Shown in pieces: positions 45,524 through 57,637 of a stretch of 64,000 nucleotides of DNA. The notes beneath the pieces are model-generated. The model did no database searches and was not told the origin of the DNA. It saw only the letters and a list, made by a program, of their open reading frames with translations. The DNA is taken from assembly GCA_010015655.1 (NCBI GenBank), contig ML976681.1, positions 380,914 through 444,913 on the forward strand, in the 5' to 3' direction. The DNA is from Bimuria novae-zelandiae CBS 107.79. Its lineage: Eukaryota; Ascomycota; Dothideomycetes; Pleosporales; Didymosphaeriaceae. The position numbers and the translations under genes are program-made. Position 1 is the first letter of the stretch. Every line of letters begins with the position of its first letter.

Positions 45524-48500
45524 ATGTCTTCGAACGACAGGGATAGCTCCCGGGACCGAGAGCTGGTCCGGCACTCACATTCTTTCTCAATTGATTCGCG
45601 CTTGCATATCCCAATGTACGTTCTGCGCTCGCCACACTCCCGTGACAACACAGCGCAATGCCGTCGCTGACACGATTCCGTCGAACTAGGTGGGATAGCT
45701 CGGACCCAGAACGCGCGCCGCCGCCTCTGCCACTGAATACTGGCTCGCCAGTTCTTACCACACGCGCGGGCACCTCGTCTGCTATTGCGCAGGCGGCCAA
45801 GGCGTTGGAAGAGAAGGCGCGAGAGAGCATGCCCATGAGTTCATACACTACTAATCCGATGCCCCAGAGGTCCCCTGAGCGGTCGTTAATAAAAGGTGCC
45901 CATCACAAGCGCATGCAATCGTTACAAACCGGCAATGTCAAAGACCTGCGCAGCTACCTCGACTCCCACAAGTCGTCCGAACGATCTCCAGAGCGCCCGG
46001 TGACGAGAGGCGGTACACCACCACGAGAGACGAGTAAGGACTATTTCGGGGGCGACCTCAGCCCGTCGCGATTCGGCACCCCTACTCCCTCGAGCAAGGA
46101 CACGCCTCCTCCCCTGCGGCCGTCTTCGCGAACACCACACAAGGCAATTCTGGGTGAAAACACGCCTCCTTCCGCGACCATGATGGCCCTGCAGACCATG
46201 AATGTGCCGCCCCACATCATGGATCCGCCCCTCAGCAACATCACCAACACTCCGTCGAAGCCTCCCCAAGCAGGCCCGCAGAACTTCGACGCCATTTCGA
46301 ACCAGCTCCTCAGTATCACCACGATAGTCTCGAACCTACAAAAGGACATGACCCAACTCAGTCGACGAAGCAAGGACAATGCGACAGATCTGATCAGCCT
46401 CAAGGAAGCCACCAATTCGCGGGACGAGGACATTCGCAAGTCCCTGAAGGACCTAGTGGCGACGATGAACCACTCGCACCAAGCTTCAAGCCCTGCAGCG
46501 GAGCTGTCTCACTCGCAGAGTAGCATGAGCCTAAAGGACCCTCACATGACACCCACTAAGCAATTCACCCTCCCGCGGATAGCTTCTCCGAGCAGCTTCT
46601 TCTTGGACGATCGAACCGGCAGTCCCAACCCGTACTCCGTCGAGGGCGCAGCCAGTGTTGCTATGCTTGAAAAGATTATTCGCGAAATGGTCACGAAAGA
46701 CGGCCAAGAACGACTGGTCGCCAATCTGCAAAAGATCGTCGACAACGCGAACGGTGAGACAGCGAAGAAGGTCACAGAGCTGGTGGAATTCGTCAAACAG
46801 GGCTCCAGCGGTAACTCCCTTGTTCGCACCACTTCTGGGCCAGCTGCTTTTCAGGCTTCCCCGGGCACCGGTCCATTGACGCGCACTACTTCGGATGGCA
46901 TTGCGCTGCATAAGGTTGCCGACGGTGGCAAGCCGTATGCCAGCCCTAAAGCAGCCGACTTCGTCAGCGAGGAGATGCTCAAGTTTCTTCGCAAGATCAA
47001 AGACAGTGTAGCCGAGTCAGGATGTGTCACAATGGGCACGAAGACTCTGATCCAAGAACTGCGCGGCGAAGTGCTAGGGATGGGTCGGGAGCTTGCTCGC
47101 AAAATCGAAAAGGTTGAGCGGGCAAAAGCGGAGGAACCTTCGATTGAGTCAAGTCAGCCCAGCGAGCAGGTGAGCACTATCATCCAGGAAGGGCTCGCCG
47201 ACTTGAAGGAGTATATGGACAAGGTGATGCGCGAGCGACGACGCCAATCCATCTCATCTACCGTAACTCGCACTACTGTCGATAACAACGAGGTCTACGA
47301 CGTAGTCAAGCATGCTTTGGCCGAATTTTCACCACCAGAGGCCGCTCACCTAGATCAAGAGGCTATTCTCACGGCAGTTCGAGAGGCCTTCGAAACCTAT
47401 AAGCCCAACATCGAAGTCGAGACCGTCGGTCTGGAGCGCGACGAGGTCCTGGAATGTCTCCGCGAAGGACTTCGAGACTATCGCGGCGGTGGTGCAGTTA
47501 CCAAGGACGACATTGAGCACATTATCCAAGACTCTCTTCAACATATGAAGCTTCCCCCACCAATCAACGAAGCGCATGAGATTCGCGAGGAGGTGGTCAT
47601 GGCGGTGCGCGAGTGCTTGGAAGAGCTCAAACCATCATTGTCACACCACTCCCTCCCCGTGGATGGCCTGACAAGGGAGGCCGTCTATGAGGTTGTGAAG
47701 GAAGCTTTGTCCTCCCACAACCCTGGTAGCCAAGAGCTTGAAATTCCCCAGGAGAGTCTGTATGGTGCTGTCAAAGCCGCTCTTGAATCGTCGGGAGTTC
47801 CCTCACTAGGCACTGATGATGCAGTCATGCAGCGTCTACAGTCGCTGGTGGATGACATGCACTCCGAATTCCAGGCGTACTCTTCGGCAAATGGCCGTGA
47901 TACCGAACAGGTGCTAGACGCACTGCGAGATGGACTGGATCACTTGCGCACCCAGCTCGAGGGCTACATCGACAATACCAACCAGACTGCCCAGAAAAAC
48001 GAGGTTATCGATCACATTCGGTCCGAGCTCGAGCTTCTGCGTGGAGATTTCCAAGGCTTTGCGGCAGAAGCACCACGCGCCGAAGAGCCTTCAACCCAAG
48101 CTGAAACCATCTCCTTCATAAAGTCTGAGTTCGAGCACCTGCTTGAGCAGCTTACTGAACGTTGCAGCACCACCGAAGCGCACAAGCAGGAGATTCTCGA
48201 TGCTCTGAACGCCGGGTTCGATAGCATGAAGTCACAGGTGGCAGTACGAGATCTTGATCTCGATTCGAACGAGGAGATCAACGAAGCGATGAAGCAAGAG
48301 TTTGAGCACTTGAAGGATGTCATTCTCGGCGAAACCTCAGTCTATAAGGACGAAGTCTTGGAGAAACTGCAGGCCGGGTTCGACAACCTGCAAGCTCGTT
48401 TGGAGGATGGACCCACACCTGCAAACACCAACGATGAAGTTCTTGCGACCATGAAGGAGGAATTTGAGCACCTTCGAGAGACTCTTGGGTCAAATCTGGT

Positions 48501-51500
48501 CAAATCTGGCGCCGCTGACAAGGACGACATCGTCGATGCGATCCGCGAATTGATCGACGGCCTCCATTCGTCCCAGCAAGACGCGTCCAAAGAGAACATT
48601 GCCACTATTCAAGGTGACCTCGAAAACTTGAAGGAGTCACTCGGCAGCGCACTGGTGCGTGCAGAAGATCCCGCGGAGAAAGCGGAGCTGTTGGAGGCGC
48701 TCAAAGCCGGCCTAGAAGAGATCAAGGTGAGCTCCAAGGCAGCAGGCTTCAGCGAGGAGCTTTTGGAGGCCTTACGTGGCGAACTTGAACAAGTGCGTGA
48801 ATCCAGTGGGCTAACTCGCCAGCATGCGCGTGCCGACGCTGAAGAGATTCTCGAAGCTGTTCGTCTTGGGCTTGACGACCTTCGATCGCACTTGGAGAAG
48901 AAGCTCGATAACCCCGAACGGCAATCTGCTGCTACGAACGAGGTTCTCGACGCACTGAACGAGGGGCTCGAAGGCCTTCGGACTGACATCATCAAAGCGG
49001 TTGATAAGCCTGTCGATATGACCGTCTCCTATGAGATCCTCGACACTTTGAAGCATGGTCTTGCTGGCGTGCGCGAAGACATTGACAAACTCAAGGGGAA
49101 CAATGTCGCGCCTGATGTTGAGGAGGAGACTGTGCCTACCGGCAACGAGATCGTGCTTGCAGAGGATCCGGATCAAGTTCCAAGCGAATCAACTAGCCGA
49201 GATATTGTCAACGAATCGCTGCGTCGAAATGATCTCGAGAGGATGGAGGTCATGTTGTCTCAACTCCAGATGAAGGTCGAAGCCATGGACGCCAGTATTC
49301 AGACGCCACCACTGGCAACGAAACCTACCCCGGCACCTGGGACAGCAATGAAAGAAGATCTTGTCAGTGTTGAAGAATTGTTGAAAGAGATCCAAGCAGC
49401 TGTTGTGGTTCTACAGGAGCGGGAACTACCTGTCCCAGTTGTAGAAGGTGCTGCGATGAAGGAGGATACCGACGCCATCGAAACTCTTTTGAACAACATG
49501 AAAGCCAAGATCGAAGAGCTTCCTTTGCCGACCGTGGATTCAATGATCACCAAAGAGAACCTGGACGAAATTGAGTTGGTGGTTCGTACGACTTCAGAGA
49601 CCATCGAGGCGCTATCCAAAAAGATCGAGGAAGAGGGCGCGTCCAAAGCCGACGTTACCGTTGTCCAGGTCATCGCAGATGACATCAAGCTCGCATTGGA
49701 CGAATTGAAAGCTGCAAAACCCGATGACGAAGCCGACCCCAAAGCAACGAAGGCCGATGTCGACGCAGTCACCATGCTCGTGGATGAAGTCAAGCTCAAA
49801 CTCGACGAGCTCAAGATACCCAATCCGGACGAGCTACCTACGAAGGCAGAAGTCGAGCAGCTCACCGGGCTCTTCCAAGACTTCCGTGACAGCTACGACA
49901 AGATGAAAGACCAGTACGAACACGATATCGAAGTGACGGCCAAAACCGCGGACGATCGCAGGCAAGAAGCAGCGGGTCTTCTGGAGAATCTGACAGATGT
50001 CAAGGTCTTACTCGATGACATGAAGGAAGAGATGAAGACGAATCTGGCAGAGGGCGGCCCTATCGGCAGCTTGAAAGAGTCATTCAAGAGTCTGGAGGAC
50101 AATGTTACGGGTAATTTCAACGTGACTGCCGATGTCAAGGAGTTGATGGAGACGGTGGCACGCGAGTTCGAACGTGCTCACGGTTCGATTGAAGCTTTGC
50201 AGAACGACCAGGCCGAAAAGTCCGCTCTGAGCCTTGAAAAGCACGACGAAGCTAAGGAAGCCATCATCGCCGGTCTTGTCGAGAAGATCGATACCCGTTT
50301 CGACACCTTAATGGCGAAATACGACGATGCTCAACTTCTTGCCGATGAGCAAGCCAAGGTGATGAAGGAAAAGGCTGAGCAACAAGAGTCGATCCTCGAG
50401 GCAACCAAGACCATGGCCGAAGAGCTACGCCTGACCATCGACACTCTCGGAGCATCCATCACTGGCATGAACGATCGGTTTGAAGAAGCTACCAACAAGT
50501 GGACGACCGACTCTACCGCCATGACCGGAAAGCTTGACGAATGCATGACGAAGTTCGAGGAGCAGAAGATGGAAGACAAGACGGAGCACTCTCACACTCG
50601 TGACGAGCTGAAGAACATCGAGAACATCTTCAATGGTCTCCAGGACAACGTGACCGAATATCATCCAAAGTTCATGGTGGCGCTTCGCGAGATCGAGGCT
50701 TTGGTCAAGGCGCATTACGAGCACGCACAGAAAGCCAAGGAAGAAGCCGAAGAACACTCCCGCAGACTGAATGAGGAAGCTCGGGCTCGCTCTGAGGAGC
50801 TCCAGAAGCATTTTGCCAGCTTACCGGCACTTCTTCCGCCGCCCCCAGCAATCGAATTGCCTGAGAAGTATGACGACGCCCAAGTGCAAGAGAAGCTCGA
50901 CAAGCTGCTTGAGCTACCAGAGCCTCCCAAATACGACGATGCTCCGGTGCAGGAGAAGCTCGATAAGCTCCTTGAACACGTCGACGAAGCCGCAAAGTCC
51001 ACCACCCATCTGGAGCGCCTCGACGACATTCATGCTCAGGTCAAGGCCACTGCCGCCGAAGTAACCGAGTTTGTCGCCAAGCAGACTCAGCTGATCACCG
51101 ATGGCAACGAGGCCAAGGAGCGCGAGGCAGAAGAGTTGGCCTTTGTTGTCGAGCGCAGGTCTGCGCAAAAGGAGCAGCTTGAAGCCGACGTCGAAGGTCT
51201 GAAGGCGGAGAAGGAGCGTATGGTCCAGGAGCTCAAAGAGGAGAAAGAGCGCGCTATGGCAGAGCTGAAAGAAGAAAAGGACCGGGCCATGTTGGAGCTG
51301 AAGGAAGAGAAGGACTCGCTCTTGGCAATTGTTGCTGCACTCCAAGCCGAACGCGAGAACCTTGCCAACCAAAAGGTCCGTCTAACCGGAGAAGTATCTT
51401 CCTTGCACACCGCGCTTGATATCCGTCGCGAGGAGCTGCACATGATGGACGCCAAGGCCGATGCTCTCGAACGCCGCATTCTCAATGGCATCATGGACCA

Positions 51501-52530
51501 TTCTCGTGCGCTCATGATTGCGAAAGGAGGGCAAAAGAGTCCTTCCAAGTCCAAGAAACGCACGAGCACCGATGCCTCTGCCGATGCAAGCAAGCTAATG
51601 CCTCCAAGCGCAGCTGCCAACGGCCTTACTCTCGCATTGAAGCCTCGACCTGCTATCCGTCGCAATGGACCACCGCAAAACCCAGCGAGCCGGCGTATAC
51701 ACTCCTTGAGTCAGATCAGTGGCAACATACCAACCGGTGCCCAAGCCTATCCGACAACTATCACTACGATGAATAACACCGGAGGCCTCAAGCGTGCCCA
51801 TTCAGTTAAGACTAATTATCTGCGCAAGGGCTCATGGGGAGGGCGGCCAAGCGTTGTTACAGCGGCCAACAAGGAAAATGAAATCCTTAGCGAAGAAGAC
51901 GAGGAAGCCGCGGAGCAGCCTGCCGAATCCATCATGGAGGAAGAGCACGATGTCCAGAGTCAAGCAGGCACCGAGCGTCGTCACAGCTTCGACACTGGCT
52001 CCTATGCCGAGAGTTATGTTGAAGGTGAGACCCCTGCGTATGACGGTCGCTCGAGCTTTGGAGGTACGGGCAGTGAATACACGTATGCTTCAGGCTCCTA
52101 CATGACCGGTAGCGATGTTGATCGCCGTACATCCTTTGGTTCTACCGCTCGTTCGACGGCTCACCAAGATGCCGAGACGATCGAGGAGGGTAGCGAAAAC
52201 GGCTCGCACTACGAGCACTCCGACGTTGAAGACGACGAGCCTACTACCACCATCGCAAATACTGAACTTGTCGCGCCTTCCGAGTTTACTGCTTCCGAAG
52301 TCAGCGCTGCGACCGACGATATGGCTATGCCCACGGAATCCGAAGTGGACCGCGCTGTAGAAGCTGTGAAGGAAGAGATGACGAAGGAAGCCATGTTTGC
52401 GCCGCCTAGCGACTCTGGCGTCGGTACCGATTTGCCGACAGCTGCGTTGGGTGTTGTGTTGGGTAACGAGAGCGAGACGGATGCGGACTATTTCCGTCGC
52501 GCGGCTGAAGCAGACAGTGTTGTGGGTTGA
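45524..52530 (+). CDS. Giant repeat / coiled-coil protein, 2,310 residues
   Basis: Exons 45524-45615 and 45690-52530. The splice makes RLHIPM|WDSSDPERAPPP; the open frame alone would suggest a false start at 45658. Residues 1-250 are Ser/Pro-rich and disordered. Residues about 560-1180 hold some 22 repeats with the core (D/E)E(V/I)L(D/E)A(L/I)(K/R)xGLxxLR, resembling apolipoprotein-type amphipathic helices. About 1220-1430 hold six related repeats starting TKADVDxVxxLxxEVKxxLD. Long heptad coiled coils follow, densest at about 1860-1925 with tandem ELKEEK(E/D)RAM. The tail is basic, then acidic Ser/Thr-rich. No membrane span or enzyme domain is visible. A cytoskeletal, septal or organelle scaffold is plausible; I cannot name a homologue. 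Confidence 0.9.
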
Positions 52531-52935
52531 GTGGTGAGTCGATGTGAGCCGCGTTTGAAATCACCGGTCAGGTCGCAATGCTACCGCGATACCTGGGGAA
52601 CACAAACTATATGAGAGGAACGAAAACCTCATACTGGTGATGAAGGTAAAATTGATTCGTCCTGGATATGGGATGATGTGTTGTGTTGGAATGGAGGAAT
52701 GACACGTCGACGACTTTTGTATACATGATGGGATCGGGATCGGGATTAGCCGTGGCGTTGGATGGATGGGTATTGCTTTGAGGCGTTTGTTTCGCGTGTC
52801 GTCAGGTTGCTAAATTGTTGATTGTGCATTCGCACTCGTCCATGATGACGGTAATGATATCTCCTCTTTCAATAACTTCATCGCAGGCACACCATCCCGT
52901 GATAATTTTCGTGAAGGTTCGTCTTTCAATCATAA
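52531..52935. other. Convergent intergenic stretch
   Basis: 3' space between the coiled-coil gene and the small acidic protein gene. Nothing further was recognised. Confidence 0.4.
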
Positions 52936-53412
52936 CTACGCAGCATCCTTCTCGTTTTCGTCTTCCTCGTCGCTGTCATTGTCGTCCTCGTCATCCTCCG
53001 CTTGCATAAGATCAATCACCAGCACCGCCCCGTCCTTCAACGCATCCAACTGAAACCCCGACTGCAGCGCATCCCCTGCATCATGCACGCACTTTGCGAC
53101 ATCGAGCCCGATGTCGGCGTCCTTGAGCGTGAGACACACGGCGCGGAAGTGCTCGTGGTGCGCGTCTTCTAGCTCCGCTCCTTCCAGGCCGCCATCAAAG
53201 ATCAAAATGGCGTTGCCGTGGGTGAGGCAGAAGGTTTCATTCACCTGAGCGTGGGAAGTCAGGGCTGAGGAGAGCTGCGAGGGTGTGGTCGAGGTGCTGG
53301 CTGAGAGGCGGGTGAAAAGGCGGGCGTGGAGGAGGGAAGTTGCCGCGTCCTTGGATTTTGGAGAGAAGATTGTGACATTTGGGGGGAGGGTTGCGGGGGT
53401 GTTTGGGGACAT
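52936..53412 (-). CDS. Small protein with acidic tail, hypothetical
   Basis: Single exon, 158 residues. The N-terminus is Thr/Pro-rich (MSPNTPATLPPNVTIFSPKS) and a compact middle part reads NETFCLTHGNAILIFDGGLE, then AVLVIDLMQAEDD. The last 25 residues are almost all Asp/Glu with a final KDAA. Acidic tails of this type are common in nuclear or chaperone proteins, but no family was recognised. Good codon structure and a continuous frame from a leader with CCCTCAACCAAA before the ATG support it as a gene. Confidence 0.6.
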   Translation of the reverse strand: MSPNTPATLPPNVTIFSPKSKDAATSLLHARLFTRLSASTSTTPSQLSSALTSHAQVNETFCLTHGNAILIFDGGLEGAELEDAHHEHFRAVCLTLKDADIGLDVAKCVHDAGDALQSGFQLDALKDGAVLVIDLMQAEDDEDDNDSDEEDENEKDAA

Positions 53413-54465
53413 TTTGGTTGAGGGTTTAGGGGGGGGGATTTTTGGGTGAAGGATGGGGATAGGCGTGGGAGGGAGAGAACATGGTTAGTGTGAGTGGGCT
53501 TGGCGTGTGGGCGGTGGGAAACTCGATGATCTAGGAGCTACGAGCTACAACCTTCAACGTCCAACGATCCGCCTCAAATCTCAGAGCTTCAACCTTTGGA
53601 TGCAAGAGAACACTCGGCGAGCGGATGATAGGTTGAGCTGTCATCAACGACACTCAGAAGCTTCCCTATTTGGCAGGTTGGTTTCGCCGGTGGGAAAAGC
53701 GACGCCACGATTCGATCTTCAGCCCGCCGCTCCACTCGTCTTCGATGTGTAACTAGTACAACACTACCGGCTAAAGATGAGCTGGAATCGATGGCTTTTG
53801 GGGTTTGCCTAAATGGGCATTTCAAAGCTGTTGCGCTGTCCATTCTCTGGCGAGCACGAGATCACCAGGACGGTGTGCCGGAGCGTCGATAAGCTCGACC
53901 CAAAGCTCTCAAGTATGTGGCTAAGCTCTACGTATCCCCGGTCGATTTCACAGAACACTTTCCATTGTCGCCAGAATGTAGCGGTAATTTGTGGGATCCT
54001 CTGTTTGCCTTTGAGCGGCAACCCAAGCACCTGCACTCCACCATCCATCATACACGATGGAAATTCCGTCATACCGATACTCCGGTGCAATTTAATCTTG
54101 AACACGAGATGGCCTTCTTTCGAAACGGAGAATCTCGCACCCTGATGCCATAGCCCGATCCCGGTCCGTCTCGCCGCCACTAAACGAGGATCTGCCTGAC
54201 GTGCCGGCGCCTGCATTTATATTGATTAAGAATGACAGTCACGCATCCACCTACCGTTACATGTGTGCGTGATCTGGACGCCAAATTGCTGTTTGTTTCC
54301 TGGGACTTCGAAGTGCTGTACAAATGATCTACGAGACGATGCCAGGATGGCGAGATTGAGTGGCGGGAGGTAGAGCTTTATATAGCGCGGCGAGGGCGGC
54401 GTACCTGGGGACATCGTCCTGACCTACATTTGCCTGCTGTGCATCTACCTGGATCTATCGCCGTC
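53413..54465. other. Gene-poor stretch upstream of the GH131-type gene
   Basis: A 135-codon minus-strand frame (53809-54216) overlaps a 110-codon plus-strand frame; neither shows family features. A TTTATATA box at 54374-54381, 85 bp before the ATG at 54466, is a likely TATA element of the secreted hydrolase gene. Confidence 0.45.
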
Positions 54466-55438
54466 ATGTTTGGAAAAGCTGCACTCTTGAGTGCTCTTGT
54501 AGGCGCTGTCTCTGCTGGCAAGTCTCATCCACCTCATGCAGCGGATCTTTCTAACCAGCTATCAGGCACCATCCTGTGGGATGGCCGCTTCAACGAATTC
54601 ACCTCCTCGGTCGACTTGAACAATTGTACCTCTCTCCTCCTCCCTCCACAGCATCCCTCTCACACCTCCTAGGGTCGTGGGCCAACCAAGTCGGTCCCTA
54701 CCAATACTACATCCACGGCAGCGGTGATGTAACCAAATACGTCAATCTTTCGCCGTCTTACAAGAACCCCGCGGACGCCGGCAGCAAGCAAGGTGTCAAG
54801 ATCACGATTGATAACACCGCGAAGTGGAATAGCGACATGTGGCGCACGGAGCTAATCCCGCAGACCAAGGCAGCGATTGCCAGCGGCAAAGTGTACTACC
54901 ACTTCAGCATCAAGCGTAGCTCGACCAATGTACCTAGCGCCACGAATGAGCACCAGATTGCGTTCTTTGAGAGCCATTTCACGGAGTTGAAATATGGGTG
55001 GATCAGCGGAGAGAGTGGGACGAGTAACACGAACTTGCAGTGGATGGTGGGCGGGCAGAGCAAGTGGAAGGTGGAGCTGGTGGCGGATGTGTGGCATAAT
55101 GTTGCATATGAGATTGTATGTCCTCCTATTTCTTACCGCTTCCTTCTCTCTCCTGTCCTCGTCTAGAGGGAGTATGTAGGAAGACAAACTAACACGGGTC
55201 GCAATAGGATTTCTCGGCTAAGACGGTCGCCTTCTGGCACTCGACTGGCTCCAACCCGCTCACCAAGACTGCTGGTCCCTTCGCAGCGAGCACCTCTTCT
55301 AATGGCGCGGACTGGCACTTGGGCGTTCTGCGGTTGCCGCGTCAAGGAAATGATGGCACGGGTGCTGAGGACTGGTACTTCAGCGGTACGTACGTTGAAA
55401 GCGGGTCGTTGACCACCTCCGTCTCGAGCCCTGCATGA
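54466..55438 (+). CDS. Secreted GH131-type glycoside hydrolase
   Basis: Exons 54466-54625, 54673-55115 and 55208-55438; 277 residues. A signal peptide (MFGKAALLSALVGAVSA) is followed directly by the catalytic domain. Family blocks are GTILWDGRFNEFTSSVDLNN, WSWANQVGPYQYYIHG, YVNLSPSYKNPADAGSKQGV, WRTELIPQTKAAI, EHQIAFFESHFTELKYGW, LQWMVGGQSKWKVE, WHNVAYEIDF and NGADWHLGVLRLP. GH131 enzymes of plant-degrading fungi cut beta-1,3, beta-1,6 and beta-1,4 glucans. No cellulose-binding module is attached. All three exons join in frame with standard splice sites. The GH131 call rests on remembered family sequence and should be confirmed. Confidence 0.85.
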
Positions 55439-55647
55439 AGAAGCGTGAAGAATGTGAGTAGCGTATTGTATATAGTGCATGAAGTAAGGAATAAATGGCC
55501 AATGTCCAGCGTATATGAATTTGCGCGATTGACTGCGACTATGAGCCAACGCGAAAGTTGGTCCAAAACTTATGTTTTGAAAGCAGTATTTGGCGCGACC
55601 ATGTATGATCCAAAAGCTCGATTGCTTTGAAATGTGCAGAAAATATA

Positions 55648-55763
55648 GTGACATCAACAAGATGCCCCGCTCGGGGCGTCACCCAGGTATAAAACCCGCT
55701 CTCGGCGATGCTTTTCTTCCTTCTCTCTTCAACTCACAGATAAACAATAATCCAGTACTAAAA
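55648..55763 (+). promoter_or_regulatory. TATA module 1
   Basis: GTGACATCAAC at 55648-55658, TATAAAA at 55688-55694, CT-rich run with CTCTTCAACTCAC, then ACTAAAA at 55757-55763. A GC-rich hairpin (55661-55680) sits between dyad and TATA box. Confidence 0.55.
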
Positions 55764-55953
55764 ACCGGTGCTAACGCTACGTATGGGACTGGTCTTTGGA
55801 TCTTTCTTCGAAATACTCATCAGGCGCTCTGCCCGTGAGTAAAACATCGAGTTGATTGAAACCTCCGCACTTTCAACATATGATTCGTGGAGTCTGGTGC
55901 TACTCTCAAGGAGCTGAAGCAATGTCAGCCAGTTTATATGTCTGTAGAATCTT

Positions 55954-56067
55954 TGATGATGATGGCGACCGCCGAGATAGCGAAACAAACATGACAGGCA
56001 AGTATATAAAGGGCTCGTTCCAAGGCTTGACTTCCTCCTCCTCACACACTCCCGTCATACTCCAAAA
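55954..56067 (+). promoter_or_regulatory. TATA module 2
   Basis: TGATGATGATGGCGACC at 55954-55970, TATATAAA at 56003-56010, CT-rich run with CTCCTCACACAC, then the variant ACTCCAAAA at 56059-56067. A further ACTAAAA occurs at 56144. Confidence 0.55.
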
Positions 56068-56251
56068 GTAGCCACAGCCCAGCCAAATGGGAATCTAAAA
56101 GCACAAGTCGCTTTCCTACGTGTCCCTTGACCAGCGGAGCCGGACTAAAAAAAATTATTTACAGCCATACATGCGCTCCTGAGAGACTGCCCGTCCGTTT
56201 AACTATAGAAGGAGCGCAATACGATGTATTCTTCTTTCCGTGTGATATCGT

Positions 56252-56366
56252 GGTGATGGAAACCATCATCAGAGAGGAGCTAATCTTACAGAATTAGCCA
56301 CGGGTATAAATATCGACCATCCATCCGGGTTTCTGCTTCTTCGCACTCGTACGGTTTTCACTAAAA
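56252..56366 (+). promoter_or_regulatory. TATA module 3
   Basis: Hairpin GGTGATGG-AAA-CCATCATC at 56252-56270, TATAAATA at 56305-56312, CTTCTTCGCAC, then CACTAAAA ending at 56366. An ATG opening a 37-codon frame begins within the last A. Confidence 0.6.
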
Positions 56367-56558
56367 TGGAGTCCCAACCCAGACGATGGATTTCGCGCCA
56401 GAAATCCACCTGCATCGTTGCTATGTGGTGCTTGACTAGGCGCTCCAAAATAGAATCAAAATTGTTCTACAGTCCATGAGATGTGTTTAGGAGGCTGGGG
56501 GAGTCTACAGGATACGTGGTGTCGAAAAGGATGGATTACTACCATGAGTCTTACTGGT

Positions 56559-56661
56559 GGTGATGAGCAGCATCAACACCGCAGAGCAAGCATGTAATAT
56601 AAAACCTCACTCCTTGTCGCGCCTCGTCCTTTCTTCGCACACCCACTTTGCGACACTAAAA
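56559..56661 (+). promoter_or_regulatory. TATA module 4
   Basis: GGTGATGAGCAGCATCAACA at 56559-56578, TATAAAA at 56598-56604, TTTCTTCGCACACCC, then CACTAAAA at 56654-56661. The dyad is closer to the TATA box than in other units. Confidence 0.6.
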
Positions 56662-56834
56662 AGCGACACCTTACAAAACAATGGCGGTGGAATAAAACCT
56701 GTATCGTGAGCTTTCATGTTGCTCTCCGTTCCGGTGCAGACATCTAATAAAAACGCCCAACGCATCCCGCATGTTTCGGAGACCAGCTTTCCACCCAAAA
56801 GAAGTGCGAACTATACATGGAGAGACGGCTGTCC

Positions 56835-56945
56835 ATGGTGGAGACCATCATCACACAAACACGCTAAAACGCTGGCACTGAGGTATAAATACCGCTCTCA
56901 TTTCGCGGAGATCTTTCCTTCACACTTCTTGCATCTGCACTAAAA
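56835..56945 (+). promoter_or_regulatory. TATA module 5
   Basis: ATGGTGGAGACCATCATCAC at 56835-56854, TATAAATA at 56884-56891, CTTTCCTTCACACTTC, then CACTAAAA at 56938-56945. A second CACTAAAA follows at about 57005. Confidence 0.6.
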
Positions 56946-57192
56946 ATAACTGGTCACCCGTTACATGTTGCGTGGGCTCTGTCTGCTTCACACTTGCCTG
57001 TGATGCACTAAAACTGAACTGACATGTCTGATATGTGCGTGTTCCGAAATCCCAGCCGAGCTCCGAAATGTTTGCCTGCAGTTGGAGACCAATAAAGAGC
57101 ATCGACAACCAAATGGAGTCGAGCAGCCTTTTCGCACCCAAGGATTGCAGTAGCCCTCAGACCTGGTGGCTCTCCTGGATAAGTGCGCTGCA

Positions 57193-57294
57193 GTGATGAT
57201 GTCCATTATCACATTCACCACCGGGAGCTTAGCCTCGCGCTCGAAGTATAAAAGCCGTCCTTCCCACCGTCATTCTGCACTCTTCACACTAGAA
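57193..57294 (+). promoter_or_regulatory. TATA module 6
   Basis: GTGATGATGTCCATTATCAC at 57193-57212 (complementary ends), TATAAAA at 57247-57253, CACTCTTCACAC, then the variant ACTAGAA at 57288-57294; ACTAAAA occurs at about 57347. Confidence 0.55.
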
Positions 57295-57529
57295 GGCACT
57301 GAGTATCAGACCAAAAATTCGCCTCTATTTAATGATGGAGTGGCGACTAAAAGCATATGAAACGAGAAGTATGCGGCGTCTCTCTCGGTTCTTAAAATGG
57401 AGATGATGCCGTCGATGGACCGTGTCAAAACTCTGTCCTCATAGTAGCATGCGCGCACCTTTTGGAGCTGCCTCCGTAAAAGCAACTGGCATCGTGGAAA
57501 TGTGCTGTTTGACAGGGAGAAGGGTCGTA

Positions 57530-57637
57530 GTGATGGTGAGCATCGCGAGACTTCGCCCTAGACGTCGCTAAGGTTGTATAAATAGTACGAGATTTCTGGG
57601 GGTTACACGCTGCAAATGCGCACCTGAAGTATCAAAA
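57530..57637 (+). promoter_or_regulatory. TATA module 7
   Basis: GTGATGGTGAGCATCGC at 57530-57546, TATAAATA at 57577-57584, then the weak variant ATCAAAA at 57631-57637; ACTAAAA occurs at about 57668. Confidence 0.5.
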
